Source: Paramecium pentaurelia
Lineage: Eukaryota > Ciliophora > Oligohymenophorea > Peniculida > Parameciidae
Length of the DNA stretch: 64,000 nt
Direction of reading: 5' to 3'
Assembly: GCA_905183005.1 (NCBI GenBank)
Contig: CAJJDO010000015.1
Location: 508,587-572,586, forward strand
How positions within the stretch are numbered: position 1 is the stretch's first letter; the number at the start of each line of letters is the position of its first letter. This document shows, in pieces, positions 50,498-62,556 of this stretch. The notes under the pieces were generated by a model. The model was not told where the DNA came from. It saw only the letters and a list, made by a program, of their open reading frames with translations, and made no database searches. Both the position numbers and the translations under genes were made by a program.

Positions 50498-51311
50498 TCA
50501 TTATTTTGTATTGTATGAACCACAATGGCTACATTTTAGATAATAATTAAAAGAGATTTCATTTGAAATTTTTCGACAATCAAAACATTAAATAGAAACT
50601 TTTAAATTTGAAATGGAAGCAGGTAATAAATTTTTGGTTTCTTCAGCTAATTTATCATAATGTTCAATCTCCTCTTTAGTCATTTTCTTTTGAATAAATA
50701 AAATATTTACAGAAATAGGAAAGCTACATAATGGACAATTTCTATGATTAGATTTAATTAGTTATTTGAAGCATGCTATATGAATGAAGTGAGCACAATT
50801 TGGTAATTGCATTATAAAATTTGTAGAAATTTTTAGATTTTCTAAACAAACAGGACAATCATTATCGGCAGCCTGATTTAAACATTTGTGTGTATTTTAA
50901 TTTAATTTAGATAAACAGATGCCACATAGCTTACAATGAAAATATTCTTCTTTAATTCCCTGAATAATTATATAGGATAATTACTCTTCTGCACATATTA
51001 CATTCATCACAATGATATATTTATTTATTAGGATCATCATCATATAATTTACAAATAGAACAAAAATATTTAGCAAATTAAATTCCACATTATTCACATT
51101 AATTAGTTGGTGGTTATTCAAATAAACATTTTCTACATCGTATTATAGTAACATTATATCGATCCATAATTTCTGTTTTGCATCCATCAGAATTTGGTCC
51201 TTAATAATTGGCATTATGACAAAGTCTACAGGGATAAAATTTACCACAACAAGGAGCTTTCTTATCACAATTTCTTAAATAGTGCGGACAATAAGGTAGT
51301 GGAGATATCAT
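50498..51311 (-). CDS. RCHY1: CHY/RING E3 ubiquitin ligase, Pirh2 (RCHY1) type (262 aa)
   Basis: One intron (50960-50984, 25 nt) leaves 263 codons; human RCHY1 is 261 aa. The CHY finger has CPHYLRNC, CCGKFYPCRLCHN and IIRCRKCLFEQPPTNQCEQC. The CTCHY finger has FCSICKLYDDDPNK, YHCDECNICRRG and FHCKLCGICLS. The RING reads CPVCLENLK..CAHFIHIACF..CPLC. A C-terminal zinc ribbon-like pair follows (CFDC..CSHC). The protein transfers ubiquitin from an E2; in animals targets include p53 and other regulators, which need not apply here. Divergent from ALG2 with 112 bp between starts. Confidence 0.96.
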
Positions 51312-51423
51312 TTTCTTTAAAGAATTAAAAAATAAAAAAATAAATATAATTTTTGGATTGACGCATCATTATGTAATTTTCTTTATATTCATTTATACTG
51401 AGGTTTATATTATTAAGAAATAT

Positions 51424-52748
51424 ATGTAATAATAGTAGGATCAATTGAAGATAGCCTTTTTACATCCTGGTATTTAAATATAATAATACTAAAGATTTGG
51501 GAATTGGAGGAGCAGAATAATTAGTAGTAAATCTTGCATTGGCATTGCAGAAAAATCATTATGTTAAAATCTATACTCCACATCATGATCCTAGTCACTC
51601 ATTTCCAGAAACAAATGGATAAATACCTGTTGAAGTAAGAGGAAATATCATACCTGCTCATTTCTTTGGTAATAATATATCATATATTATCAAAAAGGAT
51701 ATTGTACAGCAATGTGTGCTTATATAAGAATGATATTAGCAACTTTGTATATAATATTTTTTAGTGGTCGTTGGGATGTTATCATCATTGATTAAGTATC
51801 TGTCTGCCTGCCATTGTTTTGGTTATTTAGAAGAAAGACTATTTTTTATTGTCATTTTCCTGATAAATTATTATGTGTTGAAAGAAAATCATTCATAAAA
51901 AAGATTTATAGATTTTTCTTGGACTCTTTTGAAGAAATTAGCATGCTTTTTGCTAATTTAGTATTAGTAAATAGTTAATTTACTAGAGAAATAGTAAAAT
52001 AAGCATTTCCTCTTTATAATAAATATGGAAGACAACCAGAAGTGTTGTATCCAGCAATAGAATTCTCAAAATTTGAAATGGCTCCTGAACTTAGTAGACA
52101 TGATAGTAGACTTACAAGCAACAATTATTTCTTATCATTAAATAGATATGAGAGAAAAAAAAATATTGCATTAGCAATTCATGCATTTGCTGCATTTAGA
52201 TAATAATTACATTCAGATGAAAATATAGAAACTATAAGATTAGTGATAGCTGGAGGATTTGAATAAAGAGTAGAAGAGAATGCTTAACATTTTGAAGAAT
52301 TAAATTAGATTGCTTAAAGATAAAATGTTGCTGAATATGTTTCTTTCAAAAAAAATATTTCAGATTCTGAAAGAACTTGGTTAATGTCAAATTCATTAGC
52401 TGTTCTATATACACCAGAAAGGGAACATTTTGGCATTGTTCCCGTTGAAGCTATGTATAATTAAGTTCCTGTAATTGCATGCAATTCTGGAGGACCTAAA
52501 GTATTTATTTAATTAAAACCTTTTAGGAATCAATTTAGAATGGAGTAACTGGATATTTGTGTGAATCTAAAACTAATGAATGGTGTTAAAGAATGATTGA
52601 GATTTATTAAAATAGAGAGAAAAGTAGAGAAATGGGAGAAAGAGGTAGAGATAGAGTAATTTAGTTGTTTGGATTTGCATAATTTTAAATGCAAATGGAT
52701 AGTTATGTAAGGATGGTTACCAAAACAGGAAAATAAAAATAATAATGA
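51424..52748 (+). CDS. ALG2: Alpha-1,3/1,6-mannosyltransferase ALG2 (414 aa)
   Basis: Introns at 51470-51494 (25 nt), 51669-51697 (29) and 52501-52526 (26) give 415 codons; the usual length is about 415. GT-B glycosyltransferase family 4 features: FLHPDLGIGGAEQLVVNLAL near the N-terminus, IYTPHHDPSHSF, YCHFPDKLL, NYFLSLNRYERKKNIALAI, and the donor-site stretch YTPEREHFGIVPVEAMY followed by CNSGGPKES. ALG2 adds the second and third mannose to the dolichol-linked oligosaccharide on the cytosolic face of the ER for N-glycosylation. A hydrophobic segment (MILATLYIIFF) probably anchors it to the ER. Confidence 0.95.
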
Positions 52749-52928
52749 ATATTAAAGGTTATTTTGGAATCATTTTATTATTGTATAACATATAAAAATA
52801 CGTAATATTTGAGAAATTAAATCCAACTTACAGAGAATGACTTCATTTTTAAAATAAAACATCTTTTCTTCTTAAAACACTGAACAACCACCATAGACTG
52901 GCCAGGTCATTTAATTAAACCAGCAAAT

Positions 52929-54274
52929 ATGCTTTTAGATTGTACTTCTTAAGAGGTATGTTTAACAAAATTTAAATAATTTTTAGGTTGTGATAATAGA
53001 TAGCTCACCTAATCATAATAGAGAGAATTTCTTAATTATGCTAAAATCGATCCATATGGCCATTCCTTTATGATATATAATTCAAATGAACTTAAAAATA
53101 AGGTAAATTTATGGAAATAAACACTTCCATGGATTACACCATATTACGCAATTAAGAGCAACCCTATTGAACCTTTATTATAAGATATCATTAATGGACC
53201 TTTTGGGACTTTTGACTGTGCCTCTAAAGGAGTAAGATCTTTATAATATCTTTAGGAAATCTAAATGGTGATGAAATATGGAGTTCCCGCTTCAAAGCTG
53301 GTTTATAGTAATCCAGTCAAAGAGGAAAAGGATATTTATTATGCTAAGAACAAGGGAGTCTCAATAACCAGTGCTGACTCTATTGATGAACTAATCAAAA
53401 TCTAAAAGATAGCACCAGAGATGAAGATACTATGGAGATTATCTATTGTTGAAGAGAATCCAGAATAAATGGCTACCTTATTTTCAGGCAAATTTGGAGA
53501 TGATGTACCTAATTTAGAGGCTGCTCATAAAAGGTTTAAGTAAATTCAATAAATGGGAATTCAATTACATGGTATTCATTTTCATTGTGGAAGTGCTGTC
53601 TAAGGATCATCCTCTTTTGGAAAAGTAATTAATTTATTTATCTTTAGGCTATTGATTTGGCCTAAGAATGTATGAGAATAGGAAGATTGTATGGACATAA
53701 GATGGAATTATTAGATGTAGGTGGTGGATTTCCTACTGGTAATATTCATTAAAATGCAATTAATGCATTAAAAAAGACTTATAATGATCCTTTAGGATAT
53801 TAAGTGATTGCTGAACCTGGAAGACATTTTAGTGCTAACACATGTTCATTGTTGTTTAGAATAATGACTAAAAGAATTAAGCATGGTAGATTATGTTATC
53901 ATGTAAATGAATCTTTGTATCATTCTTTCAATTGTATACTTATGGATGGTATCTCATTTGAAAATTAAAATGATCAATTCTATGGTGTTCTCAATTCTGA
54001 TGAATCCTAAAATTCTTAAATTTCTGATCAATCAAACGTTTCAATTTTTGGCATGACATGTGATGGTGCTGATATTATTGCAAAGAATATGACAGTTCCT
54101 AATGACATGTAGGTTGGAGATTGGTTATGTATGTAAGGTATGGGAAGTTACACTATTGGACCTAAATCCACATTCAATGGAATGAAATCAACATCTAAAA
54201 TTTATTAATGGAATGGTTAAATTGAATAATCAAATGAAGTATCACCTTAAATTGCCATCAGTTAGATTTGTTGA
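52929..54274 (+). CDS. ODC1: Ornithine decarboxylase-like PLP enzyme, one-base frameshift near N-terminus
   Basis: Group IV decarboxylase motifs are in order: PYYAIKSNP (PLP lysine), FDCASKGEI, YSNPVKEEKDI, GIHFHCGSA, DVGGGFPTGN, AEPGRHF, and TCDGADII with the catalytic-type Cys-Asp, then GDWLCMQGMGSYT. Introns at 53232-53255 (24 nt) and 53625-53647 (23 nt) are clear, and a 31-nt one probably lies near 52955. The N-terminal part VVIIDSSPNHNRENFL runs one base out of frame with the following NYAKIDPYGHS at about 53030-53037, leaving the total one base short of a multiple of three. The start is therefore uncertain; 52837 (MTSFLKQ) is the alternative. The enzyme makes putrescine for polyamine synthesis; no degradation tail is evident. 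Confidence 0.87.
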
Positions 54275-54504
54275 TTTATAAATAATATACATAAATATAT
54301 ATATAGATACAATTTATATTTAAATTACTATTTCTTTATTCAAAGTAAAATTTACAAAAATATCCCATATGTAGAAAATCATTTGAATATTTAAATAAAT
54401 GACTTGTGCATTTAAACCTTTCATCCTTAAATCTACGCTAGTAGAATAAATTTTTTTTTAAATCTAAAAAATTTCAAGATTTATAATAAATAATTAGATT
54501 ATTT

Positions 54505-55011
54505 ATGAAATAAAAGGATGTAAAGAATCTTGAACTTAGCGAGATTGAAATAAATTGTCAAATAAATTATTCCCTCAATAAAAATAAAGACTCTTTAATA
54601 TAACATTCATCAAATGGTGTTATTACTGAGCTTAGGAACTTTAAAGACTATTAAACAATCATAAAAATTAAACCTATTATATAAAATAACAAGATGAATT
54701 ATTATATTCATTTTGATATAATGTCAGAGATTTCTAATTATATAAACAATAAAGATATAAATTTGAGAATGTGTACAATCTCTTTTGAATAATAATAATA
54801 GTTTTAATAGAATTAAATGTAGTTTTAATTAATATATGCAATTACTTTCGAATATGGTTTCCAAATTAAAGAAAATCCAATTGATTAAGCCATAATTTAA
54901 ATTAGCTCTCGAATAGATAAGATATGTATTGAAACTTATAATAATGGGGATATCAATCTAATATAATAAATAGATGAGCTATTCGAATAATTTTAGGAAT
55001 TTCTTAACTGA
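54505..55011 (+). CDS. Unknown protein (168 aa)
   Basis: A single exon, MKQKDVKNLELSEIEINCQI to EQFQEFLN. Mixed alpha/beta character with a Q-rich loop near residue 105 and a hydrophobic stretch LIYAITFEYGFQIKEN. No motif, signal or membrane helix. It ends 33 bp from the convergent Q-rich gene. Composition matches coding sequence of the region; function unknown. Confidence 0.55.
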
Positions 55012-55043
55012 AATTATTATATATTAATATGAGTTAGTGATAT

Positions 55044-56300
55044 TCATTTTTTCATTAAGATTTCCATAGCCTTTTAAATCTCAATATTTGCATCTAATTA
55101 TGGGGCAACATATTTCTATCTGTAATTTTCACCAGGTTTTCTTTCAAATTTAGTTTCATTAAATTTAGGTCTTAATTCATCCTCAGTGGAAACTAAAATT
55201 TATATATATATACTTTATTTTGTCCTCTTGTACAATTCTTTTACTTATCTTTGTTAGGTTGCTTATCCAACATTATTTGTTTATTATTACAATTTTGATT
55301 TTTTAAATTCTATAAAATCCTAATACTCATTATCATCAATTATTTTTTATTGTTTTTTTGCAGCCTCCTTAAATCTTATAAATTCTAAATATTCCTAGTC
55401 TATTTACTATTCATCGTTCTTTTATACAGTTGTCTTTTTTTATTCCTTCAGACTATTCTATAAAGGTAAAGGAGGTCTTGATGGTTTCTACTATTATTGG
55501 TAAGGATTGTTAAGACTTTCTTAAGTTTATTAAGGGTAATTTTACTATTAATAATAGTCATATTAATCATAAGAAGGTTATTAATAATTATATTGATATG
55601 GTTATTAATATACTTATTACTATTATGGAGGAAATGCATTTGGATGTTGATATGGAGATGGATAATATTGTTATTATTATTAATATTGTTGTTAAATTGG
55701 ATATTGAGGAGGATTAGGTAAATGCTAATGTGATGTTGGAATGTAATTCTATTCTTTAAAAGAGTTTCTTCTTCTTTAATTATTGTATTATTCTAAATAG
55801 GGATCTGGAATAATCTCATCATATGACCTTTTTCTTTAATAATTATATTATTAAGGAGGAGGAGGTAATTATTAATTATTTGATTAATGATGAGGGTTTG
55901 CCTATTAGTAATAATAAGGATTATATTATTATTGTTAATGGTCTGGGGGGTAATAATTGTCATAATAGTTTTAAATTTGGGGTTTAGGATTTTATAATAA
56001 ATTAAGTGCATGCTTAGCATTATCAATTTAACATTAATGCCTTTGAATTTTATCATAATAATTAGCTTGTGGTTAATATGGAATTTGAATATTATTTTAA
56101 TAATAATATTCAAGAGGGTTATGATAATTTTATTGGCTTTTTGATCCTCTTTCTATTTATGCATAACTTGAAAAAGCATTATACTTTCGAAATTCATTAA
56201 ATTCATCTTTAGGTGGTTATTATTACTCTTCCTCTTCTTCCTCTTCTTCTTCCTCCTCTTCTTATTCACTTTCCAATTCTTAACTGTCTTCTTCACTCAT
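55044..56300 (-). CDS. Q/N/Y-rich prion-like protein with acidic N-terminus (411 aa)
   Basis: One 21-nt intron (55193-55213) leaves 412 codons. It begins MSEEDSQELESE followed by a run of glutamates. Residues about 60-280 consist largely of Gln, Asn, Tyr and Pro (for example YYPPDHQQQQYNPYYYQQ), resembling a prion-like low-complexity domain. Residues about 310-411 are charged and helical (EYLEFIRFKEAAKKQQK, DDNEYQDFIEFKKSK) and end KAMEILMKK. Almost all glutamines are TAA or TAG. No known domain is seen. Such domains mediate condensate formation in RNA-binding or transcription proteins; here that is inference from composition. Confidence 0.78.
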
Positions 56301-56858
56301 TTTTAATTTGAAAACTAAAAATTGATTAAAATAATATAATAATGAAAGATTAGAATTAATATAATCTAATTCAAGGGGATGTTATAATCTAATTATTTCC
56401 TATTTTCAATAAAAATAGTGTTGTTAGTCCGTTATATTGAAGAACCTTAATGATAGGGGGGGAAGGAGTTATATTCAAAATAATAGAATAATGAATTAAA
56501 ATATAACATAGAGATTGGTGTAAGTTTATATTTTCATATTAATAAATTATGAAAAAATTGATGAAACATTTAAGAGACTTTATAAGAATGATGTAATTTA
56601 AATAATAATATAACTATCTTTTTTTGTTTATAGTATTTTATAAAATTCAACAAAAAAAAAATGCATTTATAAAACTCTTATATTAATTTAATGAGTATTG
56701 AGAAATTTATTAATTAAACAAACACTTAAATTATACAAATAAATTTTCATTTTAATATCTCTATAAAATTAAAATATAATTAATGAAATAGTGAGTATTA
56801 CATAATTATATTTCAATATTCAATTTCATTTTAGTTTAATAATTTGAATAGGATAAAA
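56301..56858. other. Divergent intergenic region, nothing seen
   Basis: About 560 bp between two divergent genes, with an unusual G-run (TAGGGGGGG) near 56455. No gene or motif recognised. Confidence 0.5.
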
Positions 56859-58330
56859 ATGTCAAAAGAAGTTGTAATCATGGAGCATAATGTAAATTAA
56901 ATAAAGCCATCTTATCAAAGATGGTTAGTTTTATTCTCTTATTCAATAATTGCGTAATAGAAATTAATAAAGCTATAGAATGGCTAATGTTATGCAATTA
57001 GTTAGTTACAGTCCTATTTGGGAATAGGCAGCAATATATTATGGAATCCAATCACAAGACTTATAATGGATAGGGAATATGTATTATATCACATTTTTTG
57101 TCTTGGCTCCATTTTGCATAAAGCCTTTATTAGTAAGATTGGATATAAGTATGCATTTAATTGGGATTATCAGTGCAATAGGGTAAGATTTATAGAATAT
57201 AAATTGAAAGGGCATGGATAATATGGATTGGAGGATAATCATATTTAATGACAATGATAGGTTTATTTGTGATTGGAATTAGTGATGCTATGATTTTAAT
57301 AGTCCCAGTTTGTAATTTTAATTGTAAATAACAAAGTTCTCTCTGAAAAATGGTTTACTGTATATGAGAGATTATTGGCAACTAGTTTAGGTAGTTTCTT
57401 TTAATATATTGGAATGGCATTTGCATATGGATTTTCTTCATTTTATTTTGATATTTTGGATGAATAGAGTATTATAAATAGGAAAATTGATGAAATGAAT
57501 TTGATGATTGCAATATTTAATACAGTTGGAGCAGTTCTTCTTTTGATGTTTTTTAGAAATAGACCACCTCATCCAGCTTCAAATTCAGATGTATCAATTA
57601 TATTGGTATTTAAAGAATATAGTTAAAGATACTATTTGGAAATCTACAATAAAGATGCTTACAATAGAGGAATCTATAATTGATTTATTATCTTTAGGAA
57701 TCTGTAAATATATTAAATTATTAAAAGTTATTGGATTGGGTTGGGTGTACACAACTATTATATCTTTTGAATTGTATCCTTTTGGTTATACTCAAGTAAT
57801 TAATTTATTAGTAAAAATTTAAAGGGAGAAGTTGCAATTAATGGAACAGTTTATTAAATATCAGGAGTAGCTGTGGGTTTATGGGCATCAATAAAATTAG
57901 ATTCTTAAGCTAAATAAGGAAAATAACCTGATTATGATAGATATATTAAGATTTTTACAAGCATAGGAATGATCAGTTTGATTTTAGAAGCATTTATCAT
58001 AGAATATTTAGATTATTGGATGTTGATTTTCATTAATTTTGCTATGGGTGTTGGTCTTAATTCTTTTTATCCTATAGCAATATAATCATATATTGAAAAA
58101 CTATACCCTGCATCAGAATTGGTTTTAGTTACTGGATTGTTATGTTTGGCAAATGTATGTTATATAATTAAATATATAAGATGGTTGGATTTGTATTGAA
58201 TTACTTAATTGTTTTACCAGAATTTGAATAATTTGGATTGTGGATGGGATGTTTAATAATAACTCCAGGGTATTTATATATCTTGTTAAATTATAAAACA
58301 AAATATAGAAGGTTTGAATAAGAAATTTGA
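56859..58330 (+). CDS. Major facilitator superfamily transporter, FLVCR-like (429 aa)
   Basis: Seven introns (25, 28, 25, 25, 24, 29 and 26 nt) leave exactly 430 codons. After a short cytosolic start (MSKEVVIMEHNVNQIKPSYQ) there are about twelve hydrophobic helices. ANVMQLVSYSPIWEQAAIYY follows helix 1; LGSFFQYIGMAFAYGFSSFY, FRNRPPHPASNSD (central loop) and ELYPFGYTQGEVAINGTV are further landmarks of the FLVCR branch. Animal FLVCR proteins carry choline, ethanolamine or haem; the substrate here is unknown. The next gene starts 35 bp downstream on the same strand. Confidence 0.87.
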
Positions 58331-58365
58331 TATTATTAATTAAATATATTAGTTTTTTTGTATAA

Positions 58366-60690
58366 ATGGAAAATAAAACAATGAGATATTTTGGAATGAG
58401 CTTAAACGTTTTAATTTCTGTTTCTCTTGCTATTGTGGAGTGTTTCATAAATTAAGTCTCAGATTCAATTATAATAGACATTGTTTTAATAATATGTGGG
58501 GCCTTTTTCTCATGGATATTTATTACTCAATAATTAGGATGGAAGAAGGGTATACTTCAATATTACCTTTAGGAGATATATCACCTTTTTTTTATTGGGC
58601 TTTGGCAATAAAGAGAATAACTCTGGTTGGAATATACAGAAGTGAATTCATTTATTTCTTATTTGGTTTTTTAAATGGAATTTATTCAAGTAAATTAGAT
58701 GTGAAAGATTAAAAGAAGTATTATTAAAAAACTAAAACTGCTTTTTAAGTAATATTGACATTAGTTTTAATAATTTTCAATTCTTTAACAAATACAATTC
58801 AAAATCAAATAGTTTTAATAGTTTTTAATATAGGTCTTCTTGTTCTATTAGGTATATATGATAATATTGAAATTTATCCAAATAATACAAAATAAAATGA
58901 TTATAATACAGATTAAAGAAATACTTAAGCAGAATTAAAAAAGTGTTAAACAATTATTTAATAATATCAATAAACAAAATCAATATGGGAATAATATATT
59001 AAATAAACAGATGATTGGATTTGTAAAGTTGACATAACTAAATTTTTATTTAATCGTAGTTGGGAAAGTAGAGAATAAAGTTAAACTTTATAAAAATTTT
59101 TAAAAGAGAATAAAATGAATATATAACAATTTTTCAATCATCTTATTATTGTAAATTAATAATCATCAAATTCATCTCAATCAATAATTACTTAATTTGA
59201 ATTAGATGAAAGTAATACATTATTAGCATGGATAGAAAAGAACTATTTATAAGAAAATTAAAATTAGAAATAAAATATACAAAAATTAAAATAGTATTAA
59301 GATGGATAAGATTAAAATTAATAAAATTTAGAGGATTAACCTTCAATTATATCTCCTTAAAATGATGGGAAATCTATGTTTTATAAGGATAGATCTCAAG
59401 ATCTTTCTGGATTATTAGCTATTCCAATTAATATGGATTAATAAGGACCTAATAATAAAATATATTTTTAATGTTAATTAAATCTGAATTCAATTATATA
59501 TAATTTAAGTTTATTGATATTTTTAGTTGATGATGATAAAAGTAATGAATAGAAATAATAGTCAATTATTATTCAAATCAAAAATATTAATAAATTAATA
59601 AAGAATGAAATGTTAGAATAAAAAAGTTCTATCTTTTATAGATATATTAGTAGAATGGCAAATCTTTCAAGTTAAATGTTAAAGCAAGTTAATCTAATGA
59701 AATAGTCCCTTTAATTACATTTAAAGTATGTATCATACATTAAATAAAAGAGAATTCGATAAGATCAGACAAAGCAATTATAATTCTTTATCATTTTGTG
59801 ATGATAATGCATTTGTTAAATCAGACAAATAAATTGGAGACTTCAAATAAGTACTTTTGAATGCTAGAACCCAACCTCCAATTTAAAGTGCCTACATAAA
59901 AGTTACATCATCTAATAGCCATAATCATGAGAATTAAGATGAGAACTTGTAAAAATTATCAATTATTTATTTATAATAATCATAGGAATTACTTAAATAA
60001 GTAGACTAATTAACCTTCGATTTATTAATTATAGAATAAAATAATTTTAATTTCTTTGAATTATTTAGTAATCCTTAATTAAATATTGAACAATTTAATT
60101 TATTATAGACATTTAATATTGTAATAGATTTTTTTAAATAACATTAACTCTTAAATTAGAATAATATTATTATTACTTAAGAATTAGATAATGAAACATA
60201 AATGATAATTTAATCTGACAGAAGAAGAATGAAATAAATATTGATCAATATAATTAATAATTCTATAGAAAATTTTGATCTTATATCAAAAAAAAAACAA
60301 AAAGAAAAATGTGAAAATTTATAAATTCATAAAAGTTTGATTATTTAGGAATTAAAACCTTAAAATTCAATTATTATTAAATTGCAAAGTGATGCTGATA
60401 AAATTACAATAGAAATTTAAGATAATGGGGGTGGTATAGATAAAGAAAAGTTAAAAAATAGAGTAAATGAATGTAAATTTGGATTAGCAGTTTGTCAGAA
60501 ATAATTAAAATATTTGGCATATGATTCTAAAAAACCTTTGGAAATCATAAATTATTAAAAAAATTCAAATGAAGTTGAAGGTAGTGTTGTTAAATTTTAA
60601 CTACCCAAAACAAGAGATAATTTTTATTTAAATGATGATAGCAAATAATCAGAATCCTTAAGAATAAGTAAAAGAATAGACAAATTTTGA
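58366..60690 (+). CDS. Membrane histidine-kinase-like GHKL ATPase lacking the H-box histidine (757 aa)
   Basis: Introns at 58690-58715 (26 nt) and 59726-59750 (25 nt) leave 758 codons. Several N-terminal hydrophobic helices (SLNVLISVSLAIVECF, IIDIVLIICGAFFSWIF, VILTLVLIIFNSLTN, LIVFNIGLLVLLGI) are followed by a Gln-rich cytosolic region. The C-terminal GHKL domain has QILINIINNSIENF (N-box), IEIQDNGGGIDKEKL (G1) and FGLAVCQKQLKYL (G2-like), as in sensor histidine kinases. The dimerisation segment reads YRYISRMANLSSQML and lacks the usual phospho-accepting His. It may bind ATP without autophosphorylating. No receiver domain is present. Large families of such proteins exist in ciliates. Confidence 0.82.
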
Positions 60691-60895
60691 TCATATACTT
60701 ATAATTTTATTATTCTATTTTTTAGATAATATAAATCCCATTAATAAATTAACAATCTTAATTATATATTTATTTTTTAAATAATTATTATTATTATTTA
60801 TTCATTTTTAATATTGTTTGTTTTATGTAGAAATAATAAATTATAATATTAATTAATTAATCAAAAGACAAGCATTTGATAACACTCATAAATGT

Positions 60896-62102
60896 TCAAT
60901 ATTAAAGTGTTTATAAATTTTAAGATGGTCGTTTTTCAATTCTAATTTTTGATACCTCTAAATATTTTGGTAAAGAGAACTTTTTTCTTATAGAATTAAA
61001 TTGCTTTTTATCTTAACCTTATAAAAGATTACACATTTCTTTAGCACATGTTCTAATTTCAATTTCATTTAAACCAGTTATTGAAACCATTTAATCTTAA
61101 CTCCAAGATGGATGAATTCTTCTAATTTTATGAACTAAATAAATAGCTGCACTAGCTAATACATTATTAGAATATTAAATCATTGGATATTCTAACAAAG
61201 ACAATTCTATTAAATATCTAAAGATTATATTAATATATACCTGCAAAGCATAAAATTTTTTTATTCTAATTTTGCTGTTTCTTAATATATATTTAACATT
61301 CTATAAGGACTAGTAGTTAATAAATCAAAGGAGAGTAATGAAATGATTTTTCCCTCTGCTTCTAGTATTTCTTCTTTAGGATATGCATTATCACAAACAT
61401 AAACTAAATCTCTTACATGAGGAACAGAGTATACTTCTTCATATTTTGATGCTATAAACAATGCTGCAACTCCATATAATTAAAATTTAGATTTTGGTAT
61501 CTGATGTAATTCAAGTACTCTCAAATTTAGGTTATAAATACCTATCAACAATTGATATTGTCATAAACAATGTTTCTGGGTCTAATTTGAATTTATGATG
61601 TACATCTACTAACCAATCTAGTAGAATACTACGCATTTTTTCTGTAATTTCTGTTTAAAATTGAAAAGCAATCATTTTGAAATTAGATTTACACTAAATT
61701 AAGATTATTAATTACACTTCTATCTCTCATATATGTAACAATTTCATTTTTATATGTATTTACTATTTGAGGATTTTCAATTTTTAAAGGTATTTAAAAT
61801 GTTTTATTATTTAAAATTGTAGTGATTCCACTTGTAATACTAAGATTTCTTCCATTTCTTAAAGGTATAGGCATATTTGAATCTGTTTTAACTCTTTAAA
61901 TAACTTCTCTAGTTCTATTGCTCTATTCTTCATTTAATTTCAATTGTGGTTTTTAAGGAGGCATCATAGAATGAAATGAATTTGATGACTTTTCTCTGAT
62001 GGCTACAGATGATTATACTCTTTAATGTTTAGGTCCACAATAAAAATTTTCTTTTTCATAATCTGCAACACAAAATAGTCTTGGAATTTAATGTGCTTTC
62101 AT
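60896..62102 (-). CDS. Mitotic cyclin, A/B type (379 aa)
   Basis: Introns of 22, 22 and 23 nt leave 380 codons. The N-terminal 130 residues are basic and polar. The cyclin box N-domain has EIVTYMRDRS, TEITEKMRSILLDWLVDVHH, DPETLFMTISIVDR, KSKFQLYGVAALFIASKYEE and VRDLVYVCDNAYPKEEI; the arginine and lysine of MRSILLDWLV and ASKYEE needed for CDK binding are present. The C-terminal cyclin fold follows (RYLIELSLLEYPMIQY, NNVLASAAIYLVHK). No clear destruction box (RxxL near the N-terminus) was found by eye. It binds and activates a CDK in the cell cycle. Confidence 0.94.
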
Positions 62103-62556
62103 TTTGAATATAAATTATTTAACTGAAAAAATACTATTTAATTTAAAGAATAATATTTATTTTTTTGATTTCATATATTTATATATGTATATATTTTCTT
62201 AGTTCAAATAACTATTACTTTTAATAAAATTAATTAGTTTATAACAATTAAAAATCTGCCTATTGATACATATCAACTTATATATAATTTTTAAATTTAT
62301 TATCAATAATAATATTTTAAATATCATTCATTCTCTATTCCTAATAATATATAGAGTTTCTTAGAATTTGTATTTAAGTAGAAATAAAATATTCATATAA
62401 AATAATAAAATATGTTTGGGTAATCTTAGGATTATATTTAATATCAAATTTAAGAAGAATATAATAGATAAATCTGATAAATAGTTTACGATAGTGAGTA
62501 TTAATAATATGTTGTTTACCTGATGAATTTTATTCAAATTAAAATGTTAATTAAAT
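62103..62556. other. Divergent intergenic region, nothing seen
   Basis: About 450 bp, very AT-rich, between the cyclin and tRNA-synthetase starts. Confidence 0.5.

Noticed and set aside
55793..56113. 106-codon minus-strand frame rich in Ile and Asn
   Set aside because: Out-of-frame shadow of the Q/Y-rich gene; Gln (TAA) becomes Ile/Asn in the other frames.
58440..58712. Plus-strand 90-codon frame MFHKLSLRFNYNR
   Set aside because: It overlaps the first exon of the histidine-kinase-like gene in another frame; only the frame from 58366 stays open and joins the GHKL domain at an exact multiple of three.
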